Assembly (NCBI RefSeq): GCF_037688875.1
Contig: NZ_JAWDIE010000007.1
Location: 87,572-151,571 of the forward strand
Length of the DNA: 64,000 nucleotides
Direction: 5' to 3'
Source: Amphibiibacter pelophylacis
GTDB lineage: Bacteria > Pseudomonadota > Gammaproteobacteria > Burkholderiales > Burkholderiaceae_C
Below the pieces are notes generated by a model. It ran no database searches. It was not told the DNA's origin and saw nothing but the letters and a program-made list of their open reading frames with translations. The position numbers and the translations under genes are program-made. Numbering within the stretch: position 1 is the first letter of the stretch; every line of letters begins with the position of its first letter. This document shows, one piece after another, positions 1 through 11,190 of the stretch.

Positions 1-75
1 TTCGGCAAAAAGCCCCAGGGCAGCGTGGTGTTTGCCGACATGCCCAAGTCGCGCAAAGCCCGCGCCCAGAGCTGA
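1..75 (+). CDS. narH: Nitrate reductase beta subunit NarH, C-terminal end only
   Basis: Only the last 24 codons are in the window, ending in a TGA at 73-75. The basic tail itself is not diagnostic. The call rests on position: it ends 10 bases before narJ, and narG-narH-narJ-narI is the standard order for the membrane-bound respiratory nitrate reductase. NarH would carry the Fe-S clusters that pass electrons from the NarI cytochrome to the NarG molybdenum centre. Identity is an inference from context. Confidence 0.7.
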   Translation, partial: FGKKPQGSVVFADMPKSRKARAQS

Positions 76-85
76 GGACATCACC

Positions 86-775
86 ATGAACACGTCTTAC
101 CGACTGCTATCCGTCCTGCTGGATTACCCCGGCCAGGAGCTGCTGGATGCCGAGGGCGAGATCCGCGCCGCGCTGCAGCAGCTGCCTGCGCTGGCCGGGC
201 CGCTGGAGCCGCTGCTGGGCTTTCTGTACCGCGAAGGCCACAGCCTGATCGATCTGCAGGAAAACTACACGGCCACTTTCGACCGCAACCCCGGCCATGC
301 GCTGCACCTGTTCGAGCACATTCACGGCGAAAGCCGCGATCGCGGCCAGGCCATGGTCGATCTGCTGCAGGAGTACCAGCGCCACGGCTTCGAGCCCGCC
401 ATGGCCGAGCTGCCCGACCACGTGCCGCTGTTTCTGGAGTTCCTGAGCCTCGTCCCCGAGGCCGAAGCCAGCGGCCTGCTGGGCGACGCCATCCATGTGC
501 TGGCCGGGATCGGCGAGCGGCTGGCGCGCAACGAAAGCCCCTACGCCGCCGTCTTCACCGCGCTGCGCAGCCTGACCGACGTGGTCCCCCAGCCGCCCGA
601 AGTAGCGCCCGTGCGCGACATGGATGAAGCCATGGAGACCTTCGGCCCCGGCGTGGACGGCATCGAGCCGCTGCTCAAGCCCGGCCACGCTGCAGGCGGC
701 CTGCACCCCGTCCAGTTCCACCCCCGTTCTGCCCGTCCGGCCCGCCCGGCCCACGCTCAAGGGAGCATGACATGA
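86..775 (+). CDS. narJ: Nitrate reductase molybdenum cofactor assembly chaperone NarJ
   Basis: A 229-residue cytoplasmic chaperone that holds the NarGH apo-complex while the molybdenum cofactor is inserted and before it docks on NarI. The family core is visible as DRNPGHALHLFEHIHGES near residues 66-83 and ELPDHVPLFLEFLS near 108-121. The length is normal. I start at the ATG at 86 because GAGGA lies just upstream; an earlier in-frame ATG would overlap narH. The 3' end overlaps the narI start by ATGA, so the two are translationally coupled. Confidence 0.95.
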   Translation: MNTSYRLLSVLLDYPGQELLDAEGEIRAALQQLPALAGPLEPLLGFLYREGHSLIDLQENYTATFDRNPGHALHLFEHIHGESRDRGQAMVDLLQEYQRHGFEPAMAELPDHVPLFLEFLSLVPEAEASGLLGDAIHVLAGIGERLARNESPYAAVFTALRSLTDVVPQPPEVAPVRDMDEAMETFGPGVDGIEPLLKPGHAAGGLHPVQFHPRSARPARPAHAQGSMT

Positions 776-1455
776 GCCTCGTCCACCAGTTTTTCTTCGG
801 CATCTACCCCTACATCGCGCTGTCGGTGTTCTTTCTGGGCAGCCTGGCGCGCTTCGAGCGCGAGCAGTACACCTGGAAATCCGACAGCTCGCAGATGCTG
901 CGCCCGGCGCAGCTGCGTCTGGGCAGCATCCTCTTTCATATCGGCGTGCTGGGGCTGTTCTTCGGCCACCTGGTCGGCCTGCTGACGCCACTGGCGGTGT
1001 GGGACTTTCTGGGCGTGAGCCACAGCTTCAAGCAGGGCGTGGCCATGCTGGCGGGCGGCATCATGGGCCTGACTGGCCTGGCCGGTCTGCTGATCCTGAT
1101 GCACCGCCGCTGGAGCGACCCGCGCATCAGCGCCACCAGCCGCTTCAGCGACAAGCTGCTGCTGGTCTGGATCCTGATCACGCTGCTGCTGGGCCTGAGC
1201 ACGATTCCCGTCTCCGCCGGTCACCTGGACGGCCACGCCATGGTCCAGCTGATGAGCTGGGCGCAGCGCATCGTCACCCTGCGCGGCGATGCGGCCAGCT
1301 ATGTCGAAGACGCCAGCATCATCTTCAAGCTGCACCTGTTCATGGGCATGACGCTGTTTGTGATCTTCCCCTTCACCCGCCTCGTGCACGTGTGGAGCGG
1401 CTTTGGCGCCCTGGCCTATCTGGGCCGCGCCTGGCAGCTGGTGCGTCCGCGCTGA
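772..1455 (+). CDS. narI: Respiratory nitrate reductase gamma subunit NarI (cytochrome b)
   Basis: A 227-residue integral membrane dihaem cytochrome b that oxidises quinol and anchors NarGH on the inner face of the membrane. Five hydrophobic segments are seen. The four haem-ligand histidines are at 56 and 66 (FHIGVLGLFFGH) and 188 and 206 (LHLF, LVHVWS), almost the same positions as in the E. coli protein. The start ATG overlaps the narJ stop. This is the last structural subunit of the operon. Confidence 0.96.
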   Translation: MSLVHQFFFGIYPYIALSVFFLGSLARFEREQYTWKSDSSQMLRPAQLRLGSILFHIGVLGLFFGHLVGLLTPLAVWDFLGVSHSFKQGVAMLAGGIMGLTGLAGLLILMHRRWSDPRISATSRFSDKLLLVWILITLLLGLSTIPVSAGHLDGHAMVQLMSWAQRIVTLRGDAASYVEDASIIFKLHLFMGMTLFVIFPFTRLVHVWSGFGALAYLGRAWQLVRPR

Positions 1456-1469
1456 ACCCGAAAGCGACC

Positions 1470-2228
1470 ATGCCCATCGTCATCAACGGTCACGAGCTGA
1501 CCGACGCCGAGATCGAAGCCGAGCTGCCCGCCCACGCCAGCGCCAGCCACCCCCTGAAAGCCGCCACGACGGCGGTGGCGCTGCGCCACATCCTGCTGGA
1601 CGAGGCCGCCCGCCTTGGCCTGAAGCAGGACGACGAGGAAGCCACCCTGGCCGCCCTGCTGGACGACCAGGTGCCGCTGCTGGAGGCCGACGAGGCCACC
1701 TGCCGCCAGTGGTACACCCGCAACCCGGCGCTGTGCCGCAGCGGCGAGCTGATCGAGGCCGATCACATCCTCTTCCAGGTGACGCCCTCGGTGCCGCTGG
1801 AAACGCTGCGCGCGCTGGCCGCGCACACGCTGGCCGAACTGCAGGCCGGGCTGGAGAGCGATCCCGGCCTTTTCGCCCAGCGCGCCCGCGAGCTGTCCAA
1901 CTGCCCGTCCGGCGCCACGGGCGGCAGCCTGGGCCAGCTGCGCCGGGGCGACACGGTGCCCGAGTTCGAGCAGGCCGTCTTCGCCCTGCCCGCCGGGACG
2001 CTGCTGCCGCGCGTGCTGGAAACGCGCTTTGGCCTGCACCTGGTGCGCGTGACGCACCGCGTCGAGGGCGAACGGCTGCCCTTCGAGGCCCTGCACACGC
2101 GCATCCGCGAAGCGCTTCAGGCGCACCAGCGCGATCTGGCCTGGCGCCAGTTCGTGCAGGTGCTGGTCGGCCGCGCCAGCGTCCAGGGCCTGGACCTGGC
2201 GGGCAGCGACACCCCGCTGGTGCAGTAA
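1470..2228 (+). CDS. Parvulin-type peptidyl-prolyl isomerase (PpiC/NifM-like) of the nar operon
   Basis: A 252-residue protein starting 14 bases after narI. Residues 1-90 form a helical region starting PIVINGHELTD. The rotamase domain spans about 95-197, with EADHILFQVT, GGSLGQLRRGD and ETRFGLHLVRV as family marks. There is no signal peptide, so it should act in the cytoplasm, unlike SurA or PrsA. Its place behind narI suggests help in folding or maturing the nitrate reductase, comparable to NifM acting on nitrogenase Fe protein; that role is inferred. E. coli nar operons lack this gene, but it is a known neighbour in beta- and gammaproteobacterial nar operons. Confidence 0.85.
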   Translation: MPIVINGHELTDAEIEAELPAHASASHPLKAATTAVALRHILLDEAARLGLKQDDEEATLAALLDDQVPLLEADEATCRQWYTRNPALCRSGELIEADHILFQVTPSVPLETLRALAAHTLAELQAGLESDPGLFAQRARELSNCPSGATGGSLGQLRRGDTVPEFEQAVFALPAGTLLPRVLETRFGLHLVRVTHRVEGERLPFEALHTRIREALQAHQRDLAWRQFVQVLVGRASVQGLDLAGSDTPLVQ

Positions 2229-2320
2229 GCGATTCAGGCATCGCGGACCCCGGAATTTCGGGCGACTGGCCGGGCCGTGTCGCGTTAAGCTCAGCGTTTT
2301 GATTGCCTGCGGGCCCGCGC

Positions 2321-4291
2321 ATGTCCTCCACCCTGACGGCCGATTCCTCTGCTGATCCCGGCGCTGCCGCTGCAGCGGTGGCGTCGCCCCCGCTGCAGCG
2401 CCGCCGCGACCGCCTCTCCACGCGCATCGTCACCACCACGCTGCTGGCGCTGATCACCGTCGCGGCCATGATCGGCTGGACGCTGTGGCTGTCCTGGAAC
2501 CTGGAAGGCGCCGCCGCCGCCATCAACGACACCGGCAGCCTGCGCATGCGTGCCAACGGCATTGGTGTGGCCCTGCTGCAGGGCGAAGCCAGCACGCCGC
2601 AGGCGCGCCAGGGCCGCGACGACGTGGAAGCGACGCTGGCGCGGCTGGAACGCGGCGTGCCTGCACGCCCGCTGTTCCTGCCCAGCGACAGCCAGATTCA
2701 GCAGCAGTTCCACCGCGTGGTGCAGCTGTGGCAGCAGCAGATGCAGCCCGATCTGGCGCGCGCCCTGGCCGGCCAGGGCGGCGGCGCCTACCTGGCCTCG
2801 CTGCCGGGCTTTGTCGCCGAAGCCGACCGCCTGGTGCGCCTGATCGAGGCCGACAACACGCGCAAGACCTCGCTGCTGCGCCTGTCGCAGGCGGCACTGC
2901 TGCTGCTGGCCAGCTGCGGCACGCTGACCATGATTTACCTGCTCTACCTGTGGATCCTGGCGCCCGTGCAGCAGCTTCAGGGCGGGCTGCAGCGCATGAG
3001 CCAGCGCCAGTTCGACGTGCGCCTGCCCGTGGAGAGCCGCGACGAATTCGGCGAGCTGGCGGTCGGCTTCAACCGCATGGCCGACGAGCTGTCCGGCCTG
3101 TATCTGGGGCTGGAAGCGCGTGTGGCCGAAAAAACCCGGCAGCTCGCCACCCAGAACCGCGAGCTGGAAGCGCTGTTCGGCATGGCCGAATTTCTCAACC
3201 AGTCCATGGACATTGAAGCCCTGTGCCGGGGATTCCTTGCACGCGTGCAGCGCCAGTTCGGCGCCGAAGGCGGCAGTATCCGCGTGATCGATCCGGAAGG
3301 CGACAAACTGCACCTGGTCGTCTCGACCGGCCTGGACGACGGCCTGACCGAGCGCGAGCACTGCATGCCCGTTGACGCCTGCCTGTGCGGGCGCGCGACG
3401 CAGCAGGGCGTGGTCGTGATCCGCGATTTCCGCCAGATGCCGCGCGCGCCCAGCGTGGAGTTTCCCTGCCAGAAAAGCGGCTTTGCCAGCCTGGCGGTGT
3501 TCCGCATCGTCATGGCCAACGAGGTGCTGGGATCGTTCTCGCTGCACTTTCGCACCACGCGCGACGTCACGCCGTCCGAGGCGCAGATGCTGGAAACGCT
3601 GGGCCAGCAGCTCGGCGTGGCGCTGGACAACCGCCGTCTGGGCGCCAAGGCGCGCCAGCTCGCCGTCGCGCAGGAGCGCCAGCTGCTGGCACAGGGGCTG
3701 CACGACAGCATCGCGCAGGGGCTGAACTTCCTGAACCTGCAGGTGCAGATGCTGGACGGCGCCGCGCGCGACGGGCGACTGGACGAAATCAGCGAGATCG
3801 TTCCGCTGCTGCGCACCGGCGTGGAGGAAAGCTACCAGGATGTGCGCGAGCTGCTGAGCAACTTCCGCAGCCGCCTGGAACAGGGCGAACTGGCCGACGG
3901 TCTGCGCGACACGGTGGAGCGCTTCCGGCGCCAGACCGGGCTGTCGGTGGCGCTGGATATTGATGGCGACGGCGCGCCGCTGCCGCCCGAGCAGCAGCTC
4001 CAGGTGCTGTTTATTTTGCAGGAAGCGCTGTCCAACATCCGCAAGCACGCGCAGGCCCACACGGTGCGCGTGCGCGTGGTCAACGGGCGCGATTTCGAGC
4101 TGTCCATCCGCGACGACGGCCAGGGCTACGACCCGCTGGAGGTCGCGCAGCGCGACGAATCGCACGTCGGCATGACCATCATGCACGAGCGCGCCCGCCG
4201 CATCCGCGCCCATCTGACCCTGATCAGCCAGCCGCAACAGGGCTGCGAAGTTCACCTGCTGCTGCCCGCCCATGCCCGCCAGACGGCCTGA
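2321..4291 (+). CDS. narX: Nitrate/nitrite sensor histidine kinase NarX family
   Basis: A 656-residue membrane sensor kinase. Order: TM1 about 35-58; a periplasmic four-helix sensor starting with a P-box-like INDTGSLRMRANGIGVALLQ (68-87), the nitrate-binding region in NarX/NarQ; TM2 188-213; HAMP 212-264; a GAF-like stretch about 295-440 with cysteines (CMPVDACLCG); dimerisation domain with phospho-acceptor His461 (GLHDSIAQGLNFLNLQ); HATPase with N-box and IRDDGQGYDP. A TTG 18 bases upstream would add six residues; I prefer the ATG, although neither has a good ribosome site. It lies 92 bases after the isomerase gene and 44 before narL. Confidence 0.92.
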   Translation: MSSTLTADSSADPGAAAAAVASPPLQRRRDRLSTRIVTTTLLALITVAAMIGWTLWLSWNLEGAAAAINDTGSLRMRANGIGVALLQGEASTPQARQGRDDVEATLARLERGVPARPLFLPSDSQIQQQFHRVVQLWQQQMQPDLARALAGQGGGAYLASLPGFVAEADRLVRLIEADNTRKTSLLRLSQAALLLLASCGTLTMIYLLYLWILAPVQQLQGGLQRMSQRQFDVRLPVESRDEFGELAVGFNRMADELSGLYLGLEARVAEKTRQLATQNRELEALFGMAEFLNQSMDIEALCRGFLARVQRQFGAEGGSIRVIDPEGDKLHLVVSTGLDDGLTEREHCMPVDACLCGRATQQGVVVIRDFRQMPRAPSVEFPCQKSGFASLAVFRIVMANEVLGSFSLHFRTTRDVTPSEAQMLETLGQQLGVALDNRRLGAKARQLAVAQERQLLAQGLHDSIAQGLNFLNLQVQMLDGAARDGRLDEISEIVPLLRTGVEESYQDVRELLSNFRSRLEQGELADGLRDTVERFRRQTGLSVALDIDGDGAPLPPEQQLQVLFILQEALSNIRKHAQAHTVRVRVVNGRDFELSIRDDGQGYDPLEVAQRDESHVGMTIMHERARRIRAHLTLISQPQQGCEVHLLLPAHARQTA

Positions 4292-4335
4292 AGCGCCCTG
4301 CCCCGATCTGTCCCGATCTTTTTTTCGAGAACCCC

Positions 4336-5004
4336 ATGACCCTGCGCATCCTGCTGATCGACGATCACAACCTGTTCCGCTCCGGCGTGCGCCAGCTGCT
4401 GGCCCGCCAGCCCGATTTCGAGGTGGTGGCCGAAGCCGGTGACGGCCTGGAAGGCCTCAAACGCGCCAAGGCCAGCCAGCCGGACGTGATCCTGCTCGAT
4501 CTGAACATGCCCGGCCTGTCGGGGCTGGAAACCCTGCAGCTGCTGGTCCAGGACGTGCCCGCCGCCGCCGTCATCATCCTGACCGTCAGCGAAGACGCCG
4601 ACGAGCTGGGCCATGCCCTGCGCAGCGGCGCACGCGGCTTTCTGGTCAAGAACATCAACGCCGACGCGCTCTACGACGCCATCCGCAAGGCCGCGCGCGG
4701 CGAGCCGGTGATCGCCGACAGCCTGACCGCCAAGCTGGTCGAGCAGGTCCGGGCCGGTCCGCCTGCCGCAGCACCCGCCCCCGCGTCCGGTTCGGAACTC
4801 GACCGCCTGACCCCGCGCGAGCGCGATATCGTCGCCGGCCTGGCGCGCGGCGAAAGCAACAAGGAAATCGCCCGCCGCCTGGACGTGGCGGAGAGCACCG
4901 TGAAAATCCACGTGCAGAATGTGCTGAAAAAGCTGCAGTTCACCAGCCGCGTCCAGGTCGCGGTCTATGCGGTGGAGCATGGGCTGACGCAGGCGGGGGG
5001 GTGA
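4336..5004 (+). CDS. narL: Two-component response regulator NarL
   Basis: A 222-residue DNA-binding regulator of the NarL/FixJ family, partner of the NarX kinase just upstream. The receiver domain covers about 1-120, with the acidic pair at 9-10, phospho-acceptor Asp55 in DLNMPG and the switch lysine in GFLVKN. A short Pro/Ala linker leads to the LuxR-type helix-turn-helix (LTPRERDIVAGLARG, NKEIARRLDVAESTVKIHV). In known systems it activates narGHJI and formate dehydrogenase genes under nitrate. It ends 12 bases from the convergent ychF gene. Confidence 0.94.
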   Translation: MTLRILLIDDHNLFRSGVRQLLARQPDFEVVAEAGDGLEGLKRAKASQPDVILLDLNMPGLSGLETLQLLVQDVPAAAVIILTVSEDADELGHALRSGARGFLVKNINADALYDAIRKAARGEPVIADSLTAKLVEQVRAGPPAAAPAPASGSELDRLTPRERDIVAGLARGESNKEIARRLDVAESTVKIHVQNVLKKLQFTSRVQVAVYAVEHGLTQAGG

Positions 5005-5016
5005 GTATGGGCCGAA

Positions 5017-6108
5017 TCAGACGTTGAACAGAAAGTTCATCACATCCCCGTCCTTCACCACGTATTCCTTCCCTTCGGCGCGCATCTTGCCCGCATCCTT
5101 GGCCCCCTGCTCGCCCTTGTAGGTGATGAAGTCCTCGTAGGCGATGGTCTGGGCGCGAATGTAACCGCGCTCAAAGTCGGTGTGGATCACCCCAGCGGCC
5201 TGCGGGCCGGTGTCGCCTTTGTGGATGGTCCAGGCGCGCACTTCCTTGACCCCGGCGGTGAAGTAGGTCTGCAGGCCCAGAAGGCCAAAAGCGGCGCGGA
5301 TCAGACGGTTCAGGCCGGGCTCGTCCTGGCCCATTTCGGCCAGGAACAGGGCGCGGTCCTCGTCTTCCATTTCGGACAGTTCGGCCTCGGTCTTGGCGCA
5401 GATGGCCACGACAGGGCCGTTCTGCGCGGCCGCGTAGTCCTTCAGGCGGTCCAGGAAGGGGTTGTTCTCGAAGCCGTCTTCCGAGACGTTGGCCACAAAC
5501 ATGGCGGGCTTGGCCGTGATCAGGCACAGGGGCTTGAGCAGAACCCGCTCTTCCTTGCTGAAATCAATGGTGCGCACCGGCTTGGCTTCGTTCAGTGCGG
5601 CTTCGCACTTTTCCAGCACCTTGACCAGAGCGATGGCTTCCTTGTCGCCCGCGCGGGCCACCTTGTTGTAGCGGTGCAGGCTCTTTTCCACCGTGCCCAT
5701 ATCGGCCAGGCACAGCTCGGTCTGGATCACCTCGATGTCGGAGATCGGGTCGACGCGGCCATTGACGTGCACCACGTTGCCGTCCTCGAAGCAGCGCACC
5801 ACATTGACGATGGCGTCGGTCTCGCGGATGTGGGAGAGGAATTTATTGCCCAGACCCTCGCCCTTCGAGGCGCCAGCCACCAGGCCCGCGATGTCCACAA
5901 ATTCGACCACCGCCGGCAGCACGCGCTCGGGCTTGACGATTTCCGCCAGGGCGGCCAGGCGCGGGTCAGGCAGCTCCACCACGCCCACATTGGGCTCGAT
6001 GGTGCAGAACGGGTAGTTCTCGGCGGCGATGCCCGCTTGGGTCAGCGCGTTGAACAGGGTGGATTTGCCGACATTGGGCAGACCGACGATGCCGCATTTG
6101 AGGCTCAT
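5017..6108 (-). CDS. ychF: Ribosome-binding ATPase YchF
   Basis: A 363-residue Obg-family protein that binds ATP rather than GTP and associates with ribosomes; it is linked to translation and oxidative stress responses. The P-loop GLPNVGKS is at residues 9-16, switch II region DIAGLVAGASKGEGLGNKFL follows, and the C-terminal TGS domain ends in VKDGDVMNFLFNV. The ATG at 6108 gives the typical MSLKCGIVGLPNVG start and has AAGGA upstream. It is a housekeeping gene, convergent with narL and divergent from tex. Confidence 0.97.
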   Translation of the reverse strand: MSLKCGIVGLPNVGKSTLFNALTQAGIAAENYPFCTIEPNVGVVELPDPRLAALAEIVKPERVLPAVVEFVDIAGLVAGASKGEGLGNKFLSHIRETDAIVNVVRCFEDGNVVHVNGRVDPISDIEVIQTELCLADMGTVEKSLHRYNKVARAGDKEAIALVKVLEKCEAALNEAKPVRTIDFSKEERVLLKPLCLITAKPAMFVANVSEDGFENNPFLDRLKDYAAAQNGPVVAICAKTEAELSEMEDEDRALFLAEMGQDEPGLNRLIRAAFGLLGLQTYFTAGVKEVRAWTIHKGDTGPQAAGVIHTDFERGYIRAQTIAYEDFITYKGEQGAKDAGKMRAEGKEYVVKDGDVMNFLFNV

Positions 6109-6242
6109 GGTGTTCCTTGGGAGATTGCGGCAACGCCGCGTGCAATCTGTCATTTTACCGTGCCGCTGTAGCGTCAGGCGGGACGGAAGCGGCGCCGATC
6201 TGTGGCAAAGTCGCCCCCTTCTCTGGCCCCAAACTTGCTGAC

Positions 6243-8651
<2,409 letters not shown>

Positions 8652-8670
8652 TGCCAAAATGTCATTTACA

Positions 8671-8700
8671 AATGAAAAACTATTTCTTTTAGTTTTCATT
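8671..8700. repeat. A/T-rich inverted repeat between tex and sbp
   Basis: AATGAAAAACT and AGTTTTCATT face each other around a nine-base A/T loop, 20 bases after the tex stop. It is not GC-rich and has no following T-run, so it is a poor intrinsic terminator. It could be an operator for the downstream sulfate-binding protein gene or part of its promoter. No clear -35/-10 pair could be assigned. Confidence 0.5.
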
Positions 8701-8702
8701 CG

Positions 8703-8754
8703 GCGCATCCAGAATGCAGATTCGCTTGTGCAACCACTCACATTCTGGATCGCC
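8703..8754 (+). promoter_or_regulatory. Leader hairpin in front of sbp
   Basis: ATCCAGAATG (8707-8716) and CATTCTGGAT (8741-8750) are perfect inverted copies, and the flanking GGCG and CGCC extend the stem to 14 pairs with one bulged C. The right arm ends four bases before the sbp ATG, so in RNA the stem would cover the ribosome-binding region. This suggests translational control or a protein-binding dyad. Function is inferred. Confidence 0.55.
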
Positions 8755-8757
8755 GCC

Positions 8758-9792
8758 ATGACCAACCGCCGCCAGTTTCACCGCGCCGTAACCCGTCTTG
8801 TCACCCTTGCGGCCACGCTGGCCGTCACCGGCCTGCCCGCTTTGAGCGCGCAGGCGCAGCCCGCGCCGGTGACGCTGCTCAATGTGTCCTATGACCCGAC
8901 GCGCGAGCTTTACGACGAATTCAACAAGGCCTTCGCCCGCCAGTGGAAGGCCAGAACCGGCCAGGACGTGAGCGTGCGCCAGTCGCATGGCGGGTCGGGC
9001 AAGCAGGCGCGATCCATCCTGGACGGGCTGGACGCCGACGTCGCCACGCTGGCGCTGGCCGGTGACACCGACGAGCTGGCCCGCATCGGCAAGCTCATCC
9101 CGCCGGACTGGCAAAAGCGCCTGCCGCACAACAGCTCGCCCTACACATCGACCATCGTGCTGGTGGTGCGCCAGGGCAATCCCAAAGGCATCAAGGACTG
9201 GGACGACCTGGTCCGACCGGACATCAAGGTCATCACGCCCAACCCCAAAACCTCGGGCGGTGCGCGCTGGAACTACCTGGCCGCCTGGGAGTACGCCAAG
9301 CGCAAGTACGGCGGCGAGGACAAGGCGCGCGATTTCGTGCGCAGGCTTTATCGCAACGTGCCGGTACTGGACGCCGGCGCGCGCGGCTCAGCCATCAGCT
9401 TTGGCCAGCGTGGCCAGGGTGACGTGCTGATCGCGTGGGAAAACGAGGCCTGGCTGCTGGACAAGGAGGCCGGGCAGAAGTTCGACATCGTCTACCCCTC
9501 GCTGTCCATCCTGGCCGAACCGGCGGTGACGGTGGTTGACCGCAACGTGGACAAAAAAGGCACGCGCGCCGTCGCCACCGCCTACCTGGAATACCTCTAC
9601 AGCGACGAGGGGCAGGACATCATCGGCAAAAACTTCTACCGCCCGATCTCGGCCAAGGCACAGGCCAGGTACGCCGCACAGCTGCCCAGGCTGAACCTGT
9701 TCACCATCGATCAGGCCTTCGGCGGCTGGGACAAGGCCAGCCGGACGCATTTTGTGGATGGCGGGACGTTTGATGCAATTTTTGCGCGCTAG
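8758..9792 (+). CDS. sbp: Periplasmic sulfate/thiosulfate-binding protein
   Basis: A 344-residue substrate-binding protein for sulfate ABC import. An N-terminal signal peptide covers about 1-34 (basic TNRRQFHR, hydrophobic core, cleavage after AQAQ). The mature protein begins with VTLLNVSYDPTRELY and contains SHGGSGKQARS and NPKTSGGARWNYLAAW, all marks of the Sbp/CysP family. No cysT, cysW or cysA permease and ATPase genes are next to it, so it must work with a transporter encoded elsewhere. A hairpin overlaps its leader. It is convergent with umuC. Confidence 0.94.
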   Translation: MTNRRQFHRAVTRLVTLAATLAVTGLPALSAQAQPAPVTLLNVSYDPTRELYDEFNKAFARQWKARTGQDVSVRQSHGGSGKQARSILDGLDADVATLALAGDTDELARIGKLIPPDWQKRLPHNSSPYTSTIVLVVRQGNPKGIKDWDDLVRPDIKVITPNPKTSGGARWNYLAAWEYAKRKYGGEDKARDFVRRLYRNVPVLDAGARGSAISFGQRGQGDVLIAWENEAWLLDKEAGQKFDIVYPSLSILAEPAVTVVDRNVDKKGTRAVATAYLEYLYSDEGQDIIGKNFYRPISAKAQARYAAQLPRLNLFTIDQAFGGWDKASRTHFVDGGTFDAIFAR

Positions 9793-9846
9793 CCCACCCC
9801 GTCCCGGAAGTGAACCCCCACAAAATGCGCCGACAGGATGCGCTTC

Positions 9847-11190
9847 TCAGGGTCTGAACGCCTGGGCTAATCCCTTGTTTACGGTTGCAGATTGCTCTGC
9901 ATCACCGCCCACCACCCGCAGCTCATCCAGACGCGTGGTGTAGCGCGGCGAGCGGCGGGCCTGTTTCATCTGCCAGTCGCGGACCTCGCCTGTGGTGGTG
10001 CGGCCCAGGGTGACAGTGTCGCGGCCGAAGCGGCGGTTGATGGCGTCGATGGCGGCCATGGCCGCGCTGGGCGGCTGGGGCGGCGGCGCGAACAGGTCGG
10101 CCTGCGCAGGCGCCTGGGCAGGGCGCAAGTCGAGCAGCATCACGCCCGCCTTGCGGTAGTCGAAGCCGGGACGCCACAGCGCATCGAGCGCGGCCAGCGC
10201 GGCGCCCGCCAGGCGCGGGCTGCTGTCGGTCGGGTCCAGCGGCACGGTCAGCGCGGCGCGGTACTGCGCATCGTTCGGGCGGAAAGGGCTGGTGCGCATC
10301 ATCACGTGCACGGCGCTGCAGAACAGGCCCTGCGCACGCAGCCGCGTCGCAGCGCTGGCGGTGAAGGCCATCAGCGCTTCGGCCATGACGGCCTTGTCGG
10401 TCACGGCCTGGCCAAAGCTGCGGCTGAACATCACCTGCTGGGTGGGCGGCGGCGCGTCTTCCAGCGGCAGGCAGGGCTCGCCCGCCAGCTCGCGGGCGGT
10501 GCGCACCAGCACGATGCTGAAACGCTTGCGCAGCACGCCCGCGTCGGCGCGGGCCAGATCCAGCGCCGTGCGCAGCCCCAGCGCTTCCATCTGCGGCGCC
10601 AGGCGACGGCCCACGCCCCAGACCTCGGCCACCGGCGTGGCGTCCAGCAGGATGGCCTGCTGGCGCGGGCTCTGCGCCGCCATGTCGCACACGCCGGCCA
10701 GTTTGGCAGGATAGCTGCCGGGCTTGCGCGCGGCGCTTTTGGCAATGTGGTTGGCCAGCTTGGCCAGCGTCTTGGTCGGCCCGAAACCGATGCAGACCGG
10801 CAGACCGGTCCAGCGCTGCGCCCGCTGCTGCATCGCCAGACCCAGCGCGGGGCGGTCCGCCAGGCCGCTGACATCCAGGAAAGTCTCGTCGATGCTGTAG
10901 ATTTCCTGCCCGGGCGCCATGTCGCCCAGCACGGTCATCAGGCGGTGGCTGAGATCGCCGTACAGCTCGAAATTGGCCGACAGCGCGACCAGATCGCCCC
11001 GGCGCTCCAGGTCGCGCAGCTCGTGCATGGGCTGGCCCATGCGCACGCCCAGCGCCTTGGCCTCGTCGGAGCGCGAAATGGCGCAGCCGTCGTTGTTGGA
11101 CAGCACAACCACCGCCCGGCCTTCCAGGCGCGGGTGGAAAACGCGCTCGCACGAGACGTAAAAGTTGTTGGCATCGACCAGCGCGAACAT
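9847..11190 (-). CDS. umuC: Translesion DNA polymerase V catalytic subunit UmuC
   Basis: A 447-residue Y-family polymerase. The palm starts MFALVDANNFYVSCERVF and holds the catalytic YSIDETFLDVSG acidic pair. A little-finger domain and the UmuC-type C-terminal extension (LGRTTTGEVRDWQMKQ, RRSPRYTTRLDELRVV) follow. The ATG at 11190 is preceded by AGGAG and shares its A with the umuD stop (TGATG), so the genes are coupled. With processed UmuD' it copies past lesions in the SOS response, at the cost of mutation. Confidence 0.95.
   Translation of the reverse strand: MFALVDANNFYVSCERVFHPRLEGRAVVVLSNNDGCAISRSDEAKALGVRMGQPMHELRDLERRGDLVALSANFELYGDLSHRLMTVLGDMAPGQEIYSIDETFLDVSGLADRPALGLAMQQRAQRWTGLPVCIGFGPTKTLAKLANHIAKSAARKPGSYPAKLAGVCDMAAQSPRQQAILLDATPVAEVWGVGRRLAPQMEALGLRTALDLARADAGVLRKRFSIVLVRTARELAGEPCLPLEDAPPPTQQVMFSRSFGQAVTDKAVMAEALMAFTASAATRLRAQGLFCSAVHVMMRTSPFRPNDAQYRAALTVPLDPTDSSPRLAGAALAALDALWRPGFDYRKAGVMLLDLRPAQAPAQADLFAPPPQPPSAAMAAIDAINRRFGRDTVTLGRTTTGEVRDWQMKQARRSPRYTTRLDELRVVGGDAEQSATVNKGLAQAFRP

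Noticed and set aside
2291..4273. 660-codon open frame opposite narX
   Set aside because: Shadow frame; the forward strand encodes an intact sensor kinase.
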